This document shows, piece after piece, positions 26,722-36,538 of a DNA stretch of 64,000 nt. The notes below the pieces were generated by a model. The model was not told the origin of the DNA. It saw nothing but the letters and a program-made list of their open reading frames with translations, and made no database searches. Both the position numbers and the translations under genes were made by a program. Within the stretch, counting starts at the first letter, position 1. Each line of letters begins with the position of its first letter. This DNA comes from Singulisphaera sp. GP187 (GTDB taxonomy: Bacteria; Planctomycetota; Phycisphaerae; Phycisphaerales; SM1A02), in the NCBI GenBank assembly GCA_945871915.1, contig CAMBXO010000002.1, positions 161,790 to 225,789 on the forward strand. Reading direction: 5' to 3'.

Positions 26722-28083
26722 TTACGGAAAGACGCCTCGCAAGGAATGCACACGCTCAATTTGCTCAAGAGCCGTGCAAATCGCTGCTGTGCGAAGATCG
26801 CTCTCAAACCGATGCCGAGCGATCCGCACTCGCCGAGCTGCATCCGACATGTGCTGCCCCAGCCGCTCTTCGGCTTCCGTCGCTGTCATGGTCTGTGAAC
26901 TTTTGTTCATGGACCACTCAAAGTAACTCGCAACAAGACCGCCCGCGTTGCACAGAAGGCTTGGAAGCACTTCGATACCGCGCTGCAAGAAGACTTCGTC
27001 CCCCTCCGGCGTCGTCGGCAGGCTCGCGGCCTCGGCGACAACTTTGGCACGAATGTTCGCGGCACTCTCCGCATCAATCAATCCTTCGAGGGCTGCTGGA
27101 ATGAAAAGATCGACTGGGGCCTTAAGAAATTCTTCACGCGACACCGCTCTCGCCTGAGAGAACCCTCGCACCGCGCCGGTGGACTGCACATAGGCCGCCA
27201 GTTCACCAGCCTCCAAGCCACGATCATTTCGCACCGCACCGGTTTCATCCATGACCGCCACAAGAATGGCGCCACGCTCCTCAAGAATTCGAGCGGTCCA
27301 ACTTCCAACTTTTCCAAAGCCAACCACACTAAATCGAAGACCCTTGAGTGACATATTGAAGTCCGGGAGAATTTCTTCAAGGACCATCACCATGCCCATA
27401 GCGCTTGCTCGATCGCGACCGGGCACGCCGCCGAGTTCGATCGGTTTTCCAGTGACGGCTCGTGTGACATCTTGGCGACCTTGCTCGGGAGTCGTTTGAG
27501 CAATCGTGTCAGCAAACCATGCCATGGTTTGAGCATCGGTGCCAACGCCCGGACCTGGAATGTCGTAATCGGGACCAATCTGATTGCTAATGGCGCTGCA
27601 GAATCGCCGCGTGACTCGCATCAGTTCATCGCGAGCCAACTCACGCGGATTGCATCGCACGCCGCCCTTAGCGCCGCCGAATGGCAAACGCATCAGGCTG
27701 CATTTCAAACTCATGATCATTGCAAGACCCTTCATTTGATCGAGCGTGACATGCGGGTGAAAGCGAAGGCCCCCTTTGTAGGGTCCCAATGCATTGTTGT
27801 GCTGAATGCGGTATCCGGTCAGGATGCGTAGCCGTCCGTCATCCATAAGAACGGGAAAGTGCACCACGATCTCATTCTTGGCCTGCGCAAACATGAGCTG
27901 ATGGTTTCGCTGCATGCCCGCCAGCGGCGCGGCGTTCAAGACCTGTTGCAACACCTGATGAAACAGACTTCCTGGTTCAGGTGAAATCTCGAGTTCCTCA
28001 AGCAGGCGCGCGGGAGAGTCGCCGCTCGCCAGCGGCTCTGTGCGATCAGTTCTCGACCACGAATTGGCAGCGATTGATTTCAT
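26722..28083 (-). CDS. gdhA: Glutamate dehydrogenase (Glu/Leu/Phe/Val dehydrogenase family)
   Basis: A 453-residue hexameric-type dehydrogenase linking 2-oxoglutarate plus ammonia to glutamate. The substrate-binding region is YRIQHNNALGPYKGGLRFHP and the catalytic lysine is in LPFGGAKGGVRCNP. DYDIPGPGVGTDAQTMAW and the dinucleotide fold FSVVGFGKVGSWTA follow; GFGKVG is a GxGxxG-type loop. Whether NAD or NADP is used cannot be decided. AAGGA lies six bases before the ATG, and an 8-bp inverted repeat sits just upstream of that. Confidence 0.93.
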   Translation of the reverse strand: MKSIAANSWSRTDRTEPLASGDSPARLLEELEISPEPGSLFHQVLQQVLNAAPLAGMQRNHQLMFAQAKNEIVVHFPVLMDDGRLRILTGYRIQHNNALGPYKGGLRFHPHVTLDQMKGLAMIMSLKCSLMRLPFGGAKGGVRCNPRELARDELMRVTRRFCSAISNQIGPDYDIPGPGVGTDAQTMAWFADTIAQTTPEQGRQDVTRAVTGKPIELGGVPGRDRASAMGMVMVLEEILPDFNMSLKGLRFSVVGFGKVGSWTARILEERGAILVAVMDETGAVRNDRGLEAGELAAYVQSTGAVRGFSQARAVSREEFLKAPVDLFIPAALEGLIDAESAANIRAKVVAEAASLPTTPEGDEVFLQRGIEVLPSLLCNAGGLVASYFEWSMNKSSQTMTATEAEERLGQHMSDAARRVRIARHRFESDLRTAAICTALEQIERVHSLRGVFP

Positions 28084-28092
28084 GCGAATCCT

Positions 28093-28119
28093 TTGGGGAG
28101 TTGATTATTCGCTCCCCAA
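28093..28119. promoter_or_regulatory. Inverted repeat upstream of the gdhA ribosome-binding site
   Basis: TTGGGGAG (28093-28100) and CTCCCCAA (28112-28119) form a perfect 8-bp inverted repeat with an 11-base loop, directly before the gdhA RBS. It could be an operator or a leader hairpin. There is no T-run, so it is not a good terminator. Confidence 0.4.
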
Positions 28120-28196
28120 CCGATTTCGGCTGCGTCGATGTTGCAGGGATTCCGCCCAGTAAGTTCCGAATAACAACCCCCGTCCCTGGTTACTGG

Positions 28197-29045
28197 TCAG
28201 TGGGTTCGGACAAAGGTCACTTTGCCCCAGTGTTCCGGTTGGTGCATGTCTGCAACCCACTGCGGCGACCACACCCAACGGTCCACCCGCCCCTCATCCT
28301 TTTTGACATAGCCGCCTTCACTCTTGTTGAGTTCCCACTGCGATCGAGAAAAATTCATCCGCCACATGTCTCCGATCTCCGGCCTATCTCCGCTTCGCTG
28401 CACCTCAGGTGAGTCACCTGATGCATTAGCCGGAGGCTGCAGACACCCCCATGGAATCGCCAACTCCACGCTCCACGACTTGTCTTGATCTCTGGAGTCA
28501 TTCAATGTTCCCTCCACATGCACAGCACCATCAAGTTCCTTGCAATTCCAGTGATGGTCTGCTGGACCGCCCTCTCGATACGCCTTGTGCAGAAATAAAT
28601 CAAAGACCGCACCCTTGGCATTCACCTCGATCTCGTAATACGCCTGACCGTCCCCATCCGGGTCCACGAACACTTCAAAGTTGTTCTCCAGAAATAACTT
28701 TGCGTCCGGCTGATTCTGCGTTGCCCACACATCCGTTTCCATCAGCAGCGCACCCACATACAAATACTTTTTATCCCACATCAGTTTGATCCACGTAACT
28801 TGCGAGGGCGCCGCACTCTGATTGCCTTCAATCACAACAAAGGGTTCACTCCACGGAGCCAGCTGCCACACCGGGTCCGTCAGCGATCCATCAAGCGAAG
28901 GTTTTTCCGCCGTATAGGTGCATGGATAGGTGCGTTGCGTTCCGGCAACCGGACTTCGAGGCCACGGTCCGTACGCAGCACTCTGGCATCCCTGCACGCT
29001 CACGACCAGACTTGCCACACCGACACGAATCAACCCAAGGATCAC
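28197..29045 (-). CDS. Putative lipoprotein with CBM9-like (DOMON-type) domain, copy B
   Basis: A 282-residue protein. The signal ends VVSVQGC, a lipobox-like site. The domain has YTAEKPSLDGSLTDPVWQLAPWSEPFVVIEG and then TWIKLMWDKKYLYVGALLME, NNFEVFVDPDGDGQAYYEIEVNAKG, SWSVELAIPWGCL and WRMNFSRSQWE, the carbohydrate-binding module 9-like pattern. GTG 29045 overlaps the stop of copy A by 4 bp (GTGA) and has GGAG eight bases upstream. A catalytic domain is absent, so it may bind glycans or act as a surface sensor; that is inference. Confidence 0.82.
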   Translation of the reverse strand: MILGLIRVGVASLVVSVQGCQSAAYGPWPRSPVAGTQRTYPCTYTAEKPSLDGSLTDPVWQLAPWSEPFVVIEGNQSAAPSQVTWIKLMWDKKYLYVGALLMETDVWATQNQPDAKLFLENNFEVFVDPDGDGQAYYEIEVNAKGAVFDLFLHKAYREGGPADHHWNCKELDGAVHVEGTLNDSRDQDKSWSVELAIPWGCLQPPANASGDSPEVQRSGDRPEIGDMWRMNFSRSQWELNKSEGGYVKKDEGRVDRWVWSPQWVADMHQPEHWGKVTFVRTH

Positions 29046-29869
29046 GGAGCAAACTCCAATACACCCCACCCTCGTGGTTCGCTCGCCTCGGCCGGCGGTT
29101 GCCATACGGCTCGCTCAAGCCCCACCGGTTTGGGCGATGCGTCTTCATCCGGAGCAAGTGGTCGCCATGTGGTGCGCCCAATGTCCACGCGCCATGTGGT
29201 TCCCGCTTGCGGCGCTTGGCCAACTTCTTGATCGAGGCGTGGACCATGTCCTGCAGGTGACAGGGTCGACCACGGAAGCGCAAAGCCGGCCGTCCACCGA
29301 ACGGCCGCGCCGTCTGTTGAACGCTGAACACTGGTGCGAAGGCCTTTGGCATCCCACTTGTGAAACGCGCCTCGCAAAGAACCATTTCCATCAAACCACG
29401 CGTCCACAAGAGTGCCCATGCCAAAGAGTTCAATCTGATATCCACCCGCGGCTGGATCCCCTGCCACCATGAGTTCCACATCATGCCGTGACGGTGGAAG
29501 CCCCTCAAGCGATACCTGCGGCTCAAGCAGCTCAACCGCGCAATACAAATACGAATCATCCCACAGCAATTTCGCCCGAGTGCGAACGGACCCCACTGGC
29601 CCGCGGCGTCGCACCACAACAAACTCCTCGGTCCAAGGAGCCTTGGTCCACACCACATCTTCAAATGTTCCATCCAGTGCAGGAGACTCCGTTGCCCGCT
29701 CGCACCGATAGGTTCGACATGGCACTTCCGTCGGAAGCTCTGTGTGTGCAACAACAAATGGATCGCCAGGATCCGCCACCACAGAATCCGGTCGGGATAT
29801 GCGACATCCCTGCATTGCCCACACCGCCACACACAAACTCGCCAGGAATGCTGGTGGCAACTTCCGCAT
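29042..29869 (-). CDS. Putative lipoprotein with CBM9-like domain, copy A
   Basis: A 275-residue paralogue of the next gene. The signal ends VWAMQGC (lipobox AMQGC fits less well at -3). The CBM9-like core is visible as ATESPALDGTFEDVVWTKAPW, AKLLWDDSYLYCAVELLEP, HDVELMVAGDPAAGGYQIEL, TAGFALPWSTL and WRVDIGRTTW. It starts 9 bp after the ppdK stop and overlaps copy B by 4 bp, so the three genes read as one transcription unit. The two copies have diverged a lot, so the duplication is old. Confidence 0.82.
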   Translation of the reverse strand: MRKLPPAFLASLCVAVWAMQGCRISRPDSVVADPGDPFVVAHTELPTEVPCRTYRCERATESPALDGTFEDVVWTKAPWTEEFVVVRRRGPVGSVRTRAKLLWDDSYLYCAVELLEPQVSLEGLPPSRHDVELMVAGDPAAGGYQIELFGMGTLVDAWFDGNGSLRGAFHKWDAKGLRTSVQRSTDGAAVRWTAGFALPWSTLSPAGHGPRLDQEVGQAPQAGTTWRVDIGRTTWRPLAPDEDASPKPVGLERAVWQPPAEASEPRGWGVLEFAP

Positions 29870-29878
29870 GTGAGAAGC

Positions 29879-32761
29879 CTAACGCGATGCGCCCTTGGCT
29901 GCCTTGATTCGGTCTGACTCAAGCACCGCTGCACGACCCGCTGCAAGGCGTGCCACTGGAACACGAAACGGAGAACAACTCACATACGCCAGCCCAACAT
30001 CATGGAAAAACACCACGCTGCTTGGGTCGCCGCCATGTTCACCACAGATGCCAAGCTTGATATCGGGTCGCGTTGCACGCCCCTTCTCCACAGCGATGCG
30101 AACCAATTCACCCACACCCGCAATATCAATCGTTGCAAATGGGTTGTCCTTGGCAATTTCAAGTTCGGCGTATCGCGGCAGGAAACTCCCGCTGTCATCA
30201 CGGCTCATGCCAAGGGCCGTCTGCGTGAGATCATTGGTTCCAAAACTAAAAAACTCCGCAGTCTTTGCGATGTGGTCCGCATTCAACGCTCCGCGTGGAA
30301 TCTCGATCATGGTGCCAACCATGTACGCCAATTTCTGCTTGGTGGCTGCTTGCACTTCTTTCGCCACACGGTGCACCAACTCCACCTGCAGCTCGAGTTC
30401 GCGCGCAAAGCCCACCAGCGGAATCATGATCTCGGGTTTCACCTTGATGCCCTCGGCCTGCACCACCGCAGCGGCTTGCAAGATTGCGCGGGCCTGCATC
30501 TCACTGATCTCTGGGTAGACAATTCCCAATCGGCAACCGCGGAATCCCAGCATGGGATTGAACTCATGCAACTCAGCAACACGTTGCGTGATGGCTTCAA
30601 CTGGCACACCAAGTTTGCGTGCAAGCGATTGCTGCGCCGCACCATCATGGGGAAGAAACTCATGCAAAGGCGGATCAAGCAAACGGATGCACGCCGGGCG
30701 ACCATTGAGCGCGCGAAAGATTCCCTCGAAATCGCTCTGCTGAAATGGAAGCAACTGGGCCAAGGCCGCTCGCCGCGATGCTTCATCCTTTGAAAGAATC
30801 ATCTGCCGCATGACTTCAATGCGATGACCCTCAAAGAACATGTGCTCGGTGCGGCACAGACCAATGCCTTCTGCACCAAATGCGATGGCGTTGCGAGTCT
30901 GCTCCGGCGTATCGGCGTTGGTTCGAATGCCGAGCCGGCGAAATTGGTCCGCAAGCTTCATCACAAAGTTGTAATACTTCCAAATGGCGCTCTCGCTTGG
31001 CTTCAGAGAACCTGTGATCAACACTTGCTTTAACTCGCTATCCGCAGTGTCGATTAATCCAGCGAACACTTCACCTGTCGTGCCGTCAATGCTGACGGGT
31101 TCGCCTTCTTTCACGGTGATGCCGCCACAATGCATGCACAAGTTGTGATAGTCCACCACCAGCGCGCCGGCCCCCACCACGCATACCTTGCCCATCTGTC
31201 GGGCGACCAATGCGGCGTGACTGCTCACACCACCGCGAGCCGTCAGAATTCCATCGGCGGCGATCATGCCTCGAAGATCTTCGGGACTGGTTTCCAATCG
31301 CACCAGCACCACATGGCGACCCGCCTTCACAAATTCCTCGGCTTTGGCCGCGGTAAACACGGCCACGCCACTGGCGGCACCGGGGCCCGCAGCAAGTCCC
31401 TTGGTCAACATGCGTCCACTGTCGCGCGCCGCCTGATGCGCGGCTCGATCAAAGACCGGTTGCAAGAGTTGATTCATGGCTTCCGGATCGGCGCTCCGCA
31501 TCACATCTTCCGGCTTCATTAATTTTTGTTTCACCATGTCATGCGCAATGCGCACGAAAGCCAGCGCCGTGCGCTTGCCGCGCCGCGTTTGAAGCATCCA
31601 CAGTTTCTTCCGCTCGATGGTGAACTCAAAATCCTGCACATCGCCGAAACGCTTCTCCAAGGTCTTTCGTACCCGCACGAGTTGCTTGAACACCACGCCC
31701 ATCTTGGGTTCCTTGGCCATCTGTGCCACCGGAAGCGGAGTGCGGGTGCCCGCGACAACATCCTCTCCTTGTGCGTTGATTAAATATTCCCCATAGAAGA
31801 CATTTTCGCCCGTGGCCGGATCGCGCGTAAACGCCACACCGGTCCCGCAATCGTCACCCATGTTTCCAAAGACCATGGCCTGCACATTGACCGCCGTTCC
31901 CCATTCCTGAGGAATGCGGTACTTGGCTCGATACAGGCTGGCTCGCTCGTTCATCCAACTGTTAAAGACCGCACACACCGACCCAAGCATCTGTTGGATT
32001 GGATCCGTTGGAAAACTCTTTCCGGTTCGATCCCGAATGAGCGCCTTAAACCGCTGAACCAATTCTCGCAGGTGCTGCTCGGTCATCTGCGAATCCTCCG
32101 CAACGCCGACCTCACTCTTGAGGCGATCCATCACCGCATCAAACGGTTCGTGTTCATTCTCGTGGCTCTTTTGCACTCCCATCACCACATCGCCGTACAT
32201 CTGCACAAAGCGTCGATAGCAATCCCACGCAAATCGGGGATTCTGGGTTGCTCGCGACAAGGCCTCAACGGTCTGATCGTTCAGGCCCAAATTTAAAATG
32301 GTGTCCATCATTCCCGGCATGCTCTCCCGTGCACCCGATCGCACCGACACCAGAAGCGGATTTCGTTTGCAACCAAATTTCTTGCCGGCTGCTTTCTCAA
32401 GGCGTGCCACATGCAACTTCACTTCCTTCAGTAACTGCGGCGGAAGCGTGCGACCATTCTGGTAATACAACCCGCACACTTCGGTGGAGATAGTGAATCC
32501 CGGAGGCACCGGCAGACCAATCTGGCACATCGCCGCAAGATTGGCTCCCTTTCCTCCAAGCAATGGCTTCAACGCGCTTCCGCCCTCGGTTGCCTTGGCA
32601 CCAAAAAAGTAAACCATCTTCTTCGGAGTCTTCGCCATGCCGAGAGACTTTTTGGACTTGCGTGCGGAAGCCTTGGTGCGGGATGCGTGTGATGTGCGTG
32701 ATGTGCGTGAACGATGGATGGATCGAGGTGGGTTGGCGAGCGACATCTCTGGATCTTTCAT
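29879..32761 (-). CDS. ppdK: Pyruvate, phosphate dikinase
   Basis: PPDK interconverts PEP and pyruvate with ATP, AMP, phosphate and pyrophosphate. It is complete: [21 protein letters not shown] in the ATP-grasp part, [14 protein letters not shown], the phospho-histidine segment [16 protein letters not shown], and the PEP-binding C-terminal barrel with [27 protein letters not shown] and [18 protein letters not shown]. The start is unclear: ATG 32761, 32746 or 32638. The first gives about 45 extra residues rich in Ser/Arg/Lys before the usual [17 protein letters not shown] start. It leads the operon with two lipoproteins. Confidence 0.94.
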   Translation of the reverse strand: MKDPEMSLANPPRSIHRSRTSRTSHASRTKASARKSKKSLGMAKTPKKMVYFFGAKATEGGSALKPLLGGKGANLAAMCQIGLPVPPGFTISTEVCGLYYQNGRTLPPQLLKEVKLHVARLEKAAGKKFGCKRNPLLVSVRSGARESMPGMMDTILNLGLNDQTVEALSRATQNPRFAWDCYRRFVQMYGDVVMGVQKSHENEHEPFDAVMDRLKSEVGVAEDSQMTEQHLRELVQRFKALIRDRTGKSFPTDPIQQMLGSVCAVFNSWMNERASLYRAKYRIPQEWGTAVNVQAMVFGNMGDDCGTGVAFTRDPATGENVFYGEYLINAQGEDVVAGTRTPLPVAQMAKEPKMGVVFKQLVRVRKTLEKRFGDVQDFEFTIERKKLWMLQTRRGKRTALAFVRIAHDMVKQKLMKPEDVMRSADPEAMNQLLQPVFDRAAHQAARDSGRMLTKGLAAGPGAASGVAVFTAAKAEEFVKAGRHVVLVRLETSPEDLRGMIAADGILTARGGVSSHAALVARQMGKVCVVGAGALVVDYHNLCMHCGGITVKEGEPVSIDGTTGEVFAGLIDTADSELKQVLITGSLKPSESAIWKYYNFVMKLADQFRRLGIRTNADTPEQTRNAIAFGAEGIGLCRTEHMFFEGHRIEVMRQMILSKDEASRRAALAQLLPFQQSDFEGIFRALNGRPACIRLLDPPLHEFLPHDGAAQQSLARKLGVPVEAITQRVAELHEFNPMLGFRGCRLGIVYPEISEMQARAILQAAAVVQAEGIKVKPEIMIPLVGFARELELQVELVHRVAKEVQAATKQKLAYMVGTMIEIPRGALNADHIAKTAEFFSFGTNDLTQTALGMSRDDSGSFLPRYAELEIAKDNPFATIDIAGVGELVRIAVEKGRATRPDIKLGICGEHGGDPSSVVFFHDVGLAYVSCSPFRVPVARLAAGRAAVLESDRIKAAKGASR

Positions 32762-32887
32762 GAAATACTCAAAAGGGCGATTCTGTGCGATCCCGCACGA
32801 ACGAGCGGTGCCCAAGCGAGGATAGTGACTTGCAATCCACAAAGATTTTGATTGGATTTTCGTTGCGTGTTCATAGCATGGAGCCCT

Positions 32888-34222
32888 ATGGCCGCTGATG
32901 CACTTTCGTGGCGCCTCACGCCACTTCAGGCGATGGCCCGATGGCCGGATGACATTCCATTGGCCGCCCTGATTTCTGGGGACGATTCGCAGTGGAGTCG
33001 CTGGACCGTTCTTGCCATACCCGGCGCGTGGCACACGCTTTCATCCACAGCCAGTCGAGGAGATGTCAGCGCGTGGCTACGCCGCTTGATGCGAGACAGT
33101 CAGGGAGATGGTGAGATGCCCGGCGACGGCGCTTCCATCCTTCAGTTGAGTTACGAATTGGGCGCGGTGTTTGAACCGTCCACCATGGCACGAGCGCGTG
33201 AACCGGATGCGTGGCCGCTCGCTCAAGCCGCTCCCGTGGTGACCGCGGCAGTTCACGATGCTCGCAGCGGGCGATGGTTTCGAGTGGGTGGCCCGCACGA
33301 GGCCTGGCCTGAAATCGAACGAGCCATGAAGCATGAGGCTGAGCCGCGTTACTTTTCGATGAACCAACTTCAACCCTGCCAGAGTGACGCGCACTATGCG
33401 GACATGGTCACTCGCACGCGCGAGTTCATTCGTCAGGGCGATCTCTTTCAGGCCAATGTCGCGCGGCAATGGAAGGCTGGCGGTGAAGGCGACCCACGTG
33501 CCTTTGCCCACGCCGCCCTTGAGCAGAGTCATGCTCGATATGGTGCATGGCTGGAGACACCTGCCGGCATGATCGCCAGCATGAGTCCCGAACTTTTTCT
33601 GAGTGTTGATCGAAGCGGATTGGTGGTCACGCGACCCATCAAGGGCACGCGGCCTGCAGGATTTCGCCCGGATGAGTTCATGGCATGCCCAAAGGATGCG
33701 GCTGAATTACACATGATCGTGGACCTAATGCGAAATGACCTGTCACGAGCCTGTGAACCGGGCAGCGTGCATGTTGCCCAACCAAGAATCGCGGAATCTC
33801 ACGAGACAGTCTTACATGGAGTGGCCGAAATCCATGGCCGATTACGGCGTGATCGAGACCTCGGCGATTTGATTGCCACGTCCTTCCCACCTGGTTCCAT
33901 TACCGGTGCGCCCAAGATTCGCGCCATGCAGGTCATTCGCGAATTAGAAGGATTTGATCGCGGTCCATATTGCGGCGCCATCGGATTGCTTGGTGGTGAC
34001 GGAACTCTTCTATTGAATGTTGCCATTCGATCGGCGCAACTCAAAAAATCTGGCGGCGCGTGGACACTTCGCTACGCAGCTGGATGCGGCATTACAAGTG
34101 ACTCAATTCCAGATGAGGAAGTCGCCGAGACCCATACAAAGGTCGCGGTCCTGCACCAAGCCATGGAACGCCTTATGTCGAAGGCAGTTGCTTTGCCTGC
34201 ACACGCTGCACCTGGCGCGTGA
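32888..34222 (+). CDS. pabB: Aminodeoxychorismate synthase component I
   Basis: PabB makes 4-amino-4-deoxychorismate from chorismate for folate synthesis. The active-site signature is PIKGTRPAG, where Lys (instead of Ala of PIAGTRPRG in TrpE) points to Pab[37 protein letters not shown] and YCGAIGLLG complete the chorismate-binding fold; length is 444 residues. ATG 32888 has GGAG a few bases upstream and is preferred to the longer frame. No glutaminase (pabA) or lyase (pabC) is adjacent, while folC lies about 9 kb away. Its 3' end overlaps the convergent PilZ-like gene by 50 bp. Confidence 0.91.
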   Translation: MAADALSWRLTPLQAMARWPDDIPLAALISGDDSQWSRWTVLAIPGAWHTLSSTASRGDVSAWLRRLMRDSQGDGEMPGDGASILQLSYELGAVFEPSTMARAREPDAWPLAQAAPVVTAAVHDARSGRWFRVGGPHEAWPEIERAMKHEAEPRYFSMNQLQPCQSDAHYADMVTRTREFIRQGDLFQANVARQWKAGGEGDPRAFAHAALEQSHARYGAWLETPAGMIASMSPELFLSVDRSGLVVTRPIKGTRPAGFRPDEFMACPKDAAELHMIVDLMRNDLSRACEPGSVHVAQPRIAESHETVLHGVAEIHGRLRRDRDLGDLIATSFPPGSITGAPKIRAMQVIRELEGFDRGPYCGAIGLLGGDGTLLLNVAIRSAQLKKSGGAWTLRYAAGCGITSDSIPDEEVAETHTKVAVLHQAMERLMSKAVALPAHAAPGA

Positions 34223-35015
34223 TCTGCGCCGTCACAACGCCTTGGTGTCCGGGGTTGAAACTAAAATCAAAACTCACGCCGGCGTAGGTGTTCTGCATGG
34301 AGTCCAGATGCGTATGCACCACTTTGGCCGTGGTCACCAGCGGAACGGAATCGGTACCCATCGGAATTTTCATCCAGAAGATCCGATGACGAGTCAGTGC
34401 CCCAGCCTCCGCCTGCGTGACACGCAAGCCAACACCGCCACCGCCAATGTTCATCAAGGTTGCGGTGATGGGCGGACCGACTTCCGGCATAAGAGTTTCG
34501 CTGCTCGCAACCGGCTGCTCCCCCCGTTGCAAAGCATCGAAGGCAATTTCATTGGCTCGTTCAGCCGGGATCACACTCTTTGGATCTAGTAACGGCCACA
34601 TGGTGACCGTTGGAAGTTTGAGTCCTTGCAAATCAAATCGGTCGAACCGCCGCTGGCATCGTTCAATGGAAAGTGGCACGGCAAGCCGCACCATTTCCAC
34701 GGCACGTGCCCCGGCCGCGGCGCGAACGCTTCCAAGCACCTTGGTGTTGAATGTGAATCGATTCTGGCCAATCACAAAGGCCGCCACCATGTTCACGCCA
34801 GATTCAAGATGAATGGCGTGGCCAAGCGATTGGGGTCGCTCCACTTCAAGAAAGTCGTCGCCAATTTTGGTGAGCTTGGTGCGCCACACCAAGTCCGCAG
34901 TATTCTCATCTTTGCCTCCAGCCCGTGCGACGGCAAGTTCCAGACCGCCACCCTTCTCCATGACCTGCTGAAGGCTGCGGCGCCATTCGGTGTTTCGGCT
35001 TCGACTTGCTGGCAT
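34173..35015 (-). CDS. YcgR/PilZ-type putative c-di-GMP-binding protein
   Basis: A 280-residue two-domain protein. The N-terminal YcgR-like domain has a conserved GDDFLEVERP, then MVRLAVPLSIERCQRRFDRFDL, which contains the RxxxR c-di-GMP loop (RRFDR). The PilZ part has TLMNIGGGGVGL where the usual D/NxSxxG reads NxGxxG, i.e. Ser replaced by Gly. Binding may therefore be weakened. ATG 35015 is preferred over a longer frame. It follows the lipoprotein gene by 28 bp on the same strand. The regulated process cannot be told. Confidence 0.72.
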   Translation of the reverse strand: MPASRSRNTEWRRSLQQVMEKGGGLELAVARAGGKDENTADLVWRTKLTKIGDDFLEVERPQSLGHAIHLESGVNMVAAFVIGQNRFTFNTKVLGSVRAAAGARAVEMVRLAVPLSIERCQRRFDRFDLQGLKLPTVTMWPLLDPKSVIPAERANEIAFDALQRGEQPVASSETLMPEVGPPITATLMNIGGGGVGLRVTQAEAGALTRHRIFWMKIPMGTDSVPLVTTAKVVHTHLDSMQNTYAGVSFDFSFNPGHQGVVTAQITRQVQRVQAKQLPST

Positions 35016-35043
35016 GGTGTGCAGTGTAGAGGGAGTCCCGTTC

Positions 35044-35529
35044 TCAGTTCGGCCCTGCTTTGTTTCCGATCGCCTTCGAATCAAATTGCTTGGCCTCGTC
35101 AAAAAGGTTGGTGTCGGCCTTTGAATCCGCCGGCAGAGATGCACCCCTTGGAATTTCAATCACCAAGCGACGCGTGGAAGGATCGTGTGGCAATTCAATG
35201 TACGACTGTGCCCCCTGAAAACCCTGACTCGACGCGATCAGTTCCCAGCGTTCATCCATCCAACCCGCTCCAAAGGTCTTGGTCTCCAGCAGAAAGGTGC
35301 CGTCGCTCCCACTGGTGGTTTCGCAAACCACTTCACGCGACATCCGCGTTGGATCTCGCACCAATTGCACACGCACACCAGGCACTCCCTCGGAGAGCAG
35401 CCGTCGGTCATCGACTGGCACCACAGTGACCGTGCCAAAGCCCCCCTGCACCACGCAGCCTTTCAGTTGGTAGCCGCATCCACTCTGGATCGATGCGGTC
35501 AGCAGCGTTGCGCACAAGAACCATCGCAT
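35044..35529 (-). CDS. Small lipoprotein with carboxypeptidase-regulatory-like domain
   Basis: A 161-residue protein. The N-terminal signal ends SIQSGC. A beta-sandwich-like region resembles a carboxypeptidase regulatory (CarboxypepD_reg) domain: VPGVRVQLVRDP, CETTSGSDGTFLLETKTF and FQGAQSYIELPHDPSTRRLVIEI. The acidic/basic tail (ADSKADTNLFDEAKQFDSKA) is likely unstructured. ATG 35529 is preferred to GTG 35538. It is divergent from cvfB (19 bp between starts) and upstream of the PilZ-like gene. Confidence 0.7.
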   Translation of the reverse strand: MRWFLCATLLTASIQSGCGYQLKGCVVQGGFGTVTVVPVDDRRLLSEGVPGVRVQLVRDPTRMSREVVCETTSGSDGTFLLETKTFGAGWMDERWELIASSQGFQGAQSYIELPHDPSTRRLVIEIPRGASLPADSKADTNLFDEAKQFDSKAIGNKAGPN

Positions 35530-35548
35530 AGAACGCACTCTAGCAGCG

Positions 35549-36538
35549 ATGCCTCCGCCCGCTTCCGCCTACGCTGTCCCATTCATGGCACGCATTGGTC
35601 ACCGAAGTCTGCTGACTGTTCTTCGTGAAACATCGTCAGGTGCCGTTCTCGACGGTGAATCGCTCGGCGAAATTCTTCTGCCGGGTCGCTATCTGCCGCG
35701 CGGACTCCGAGCAGGTACGAAACTGGATGTGTTCTTGTACCGCGATTCAGAAGACCGATTGGTCGCTACCACCGAAACGCCTCATGCCATGGTGGGTGAG
35801 TTTGCCTGCCTTCGTGTCACAGACATGCACGAGCAGTTGGGTGCGTTCTTGGATTGGGGACTCTCGAAAGATTTGCTGCTTCCATTGAGTGAACAGGGCG
35901 GCCCGCTTCGCATTGGGCAGACCGTTGTGGTGGCGGTATGCGTAGATCCAAGAACGGATCGCATCATGGCCAGCGCACAACTGAACAAGCACTTCAGCCT
36001 CAGTCCACCCAAGTACGCCGTGAATCAGCGTGTCGACATTTTGATTTGCGGCAAGACTCCGCTTGGCTTCAACGCGATTATTGATCAGTCACACCGCGGG
36101 CTGCTGTATGACAACACGCTTACCGAGCCGCTGTCGATCGGCGATCGCATGCACGCCTATGTACGACTGGTGCGCCCCGACGGAAAGATTGACTTGTCTT
36201 TGGATTCGGCTGGCTACGCCCGCGTGGCCCCGTTGACAGATGAAATTATGGAGGCACTGGAAAGCGAAGGTGGCAAACTGATGCTGGATGATGACAGTTC
36301 ACCAGTGGACATCCGCAATCGATTCGGTGTCAGCAAGAAAGCCTTCAAGCAGGCGATCGGCAAGTTGCTTCGCGAACGCCGCATCACATTTATGAATCCG
36401 GGAATTCAGCGAGTTAACAAAGTGAACGCGTCGATCACCCCAACCCTCGCAGCCGATCGACCGCCGGGAGTAACTCCTGCCAACGCTCCGGACCAAAGTC
36501 CCCCTCCGGCAACTCCACGCGCCAATCGCTCACGGTAG
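35549..36538 (+). CDS. cvfB: CvfB/YitL-family S1 RNA-binding protein
   Basis: A 329-residue protein of the CvfB type, an S1-domain RNA-binding protein that affects virulence-factor expression in Staphylococcus. The N-terminus (IGHRSLLTVLRETSSGAVLDG), GAFLDWGLSKDLLLPLSEQ, AIIDQSHRGLLYDNTL and the C-terminal winged-helix segment NRFGVSKKAFKQAIGKLLRERRI match. The family-like start is ATG 35585; 35549 gives 12 extra residues. The last ~35 residues are Pro/Ala rich and encoded in the 104-bp overlap with the convergent DUF2314 gene. Confidence 0.88.
   Translation: MPPPASAYAVPFMARIGHRSLLTVLRETSSGAVLDGESLGEILLPGRYLPRGLRAGTKLDVFLYRDSEDRLVATTETPHAMVGEFACLRVTDMHEQLGAFLDWGLSKDLLLPLSEQGGPLRIGQTVVVAVCVDPRTDRIMASAQLNKHFSLSPPKYAVNQRVDILICGKTPLGFNAIIDQSHRGLLYDNTLTEPLSIGDRMHAYVRLVRPDGKIDLSLDSAGYARVAPLTDEIMEALESEGGKLMLDDDSSPVDIRNRFGVSKKAFKQAIGKLLRERRITFMNPGIQRVNKVNASITPTLAADRPPGVTPANAPDQSPPPATPRANRSR

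Noticed and set aside
28891..29964. 357-codon minus-strand frame overlapping the first CBM9-like lipoprotein in another frame
   Set aside because: The competing frame has a signal peptide, CBM9-like motifs and tight operon junctions; this one has none.
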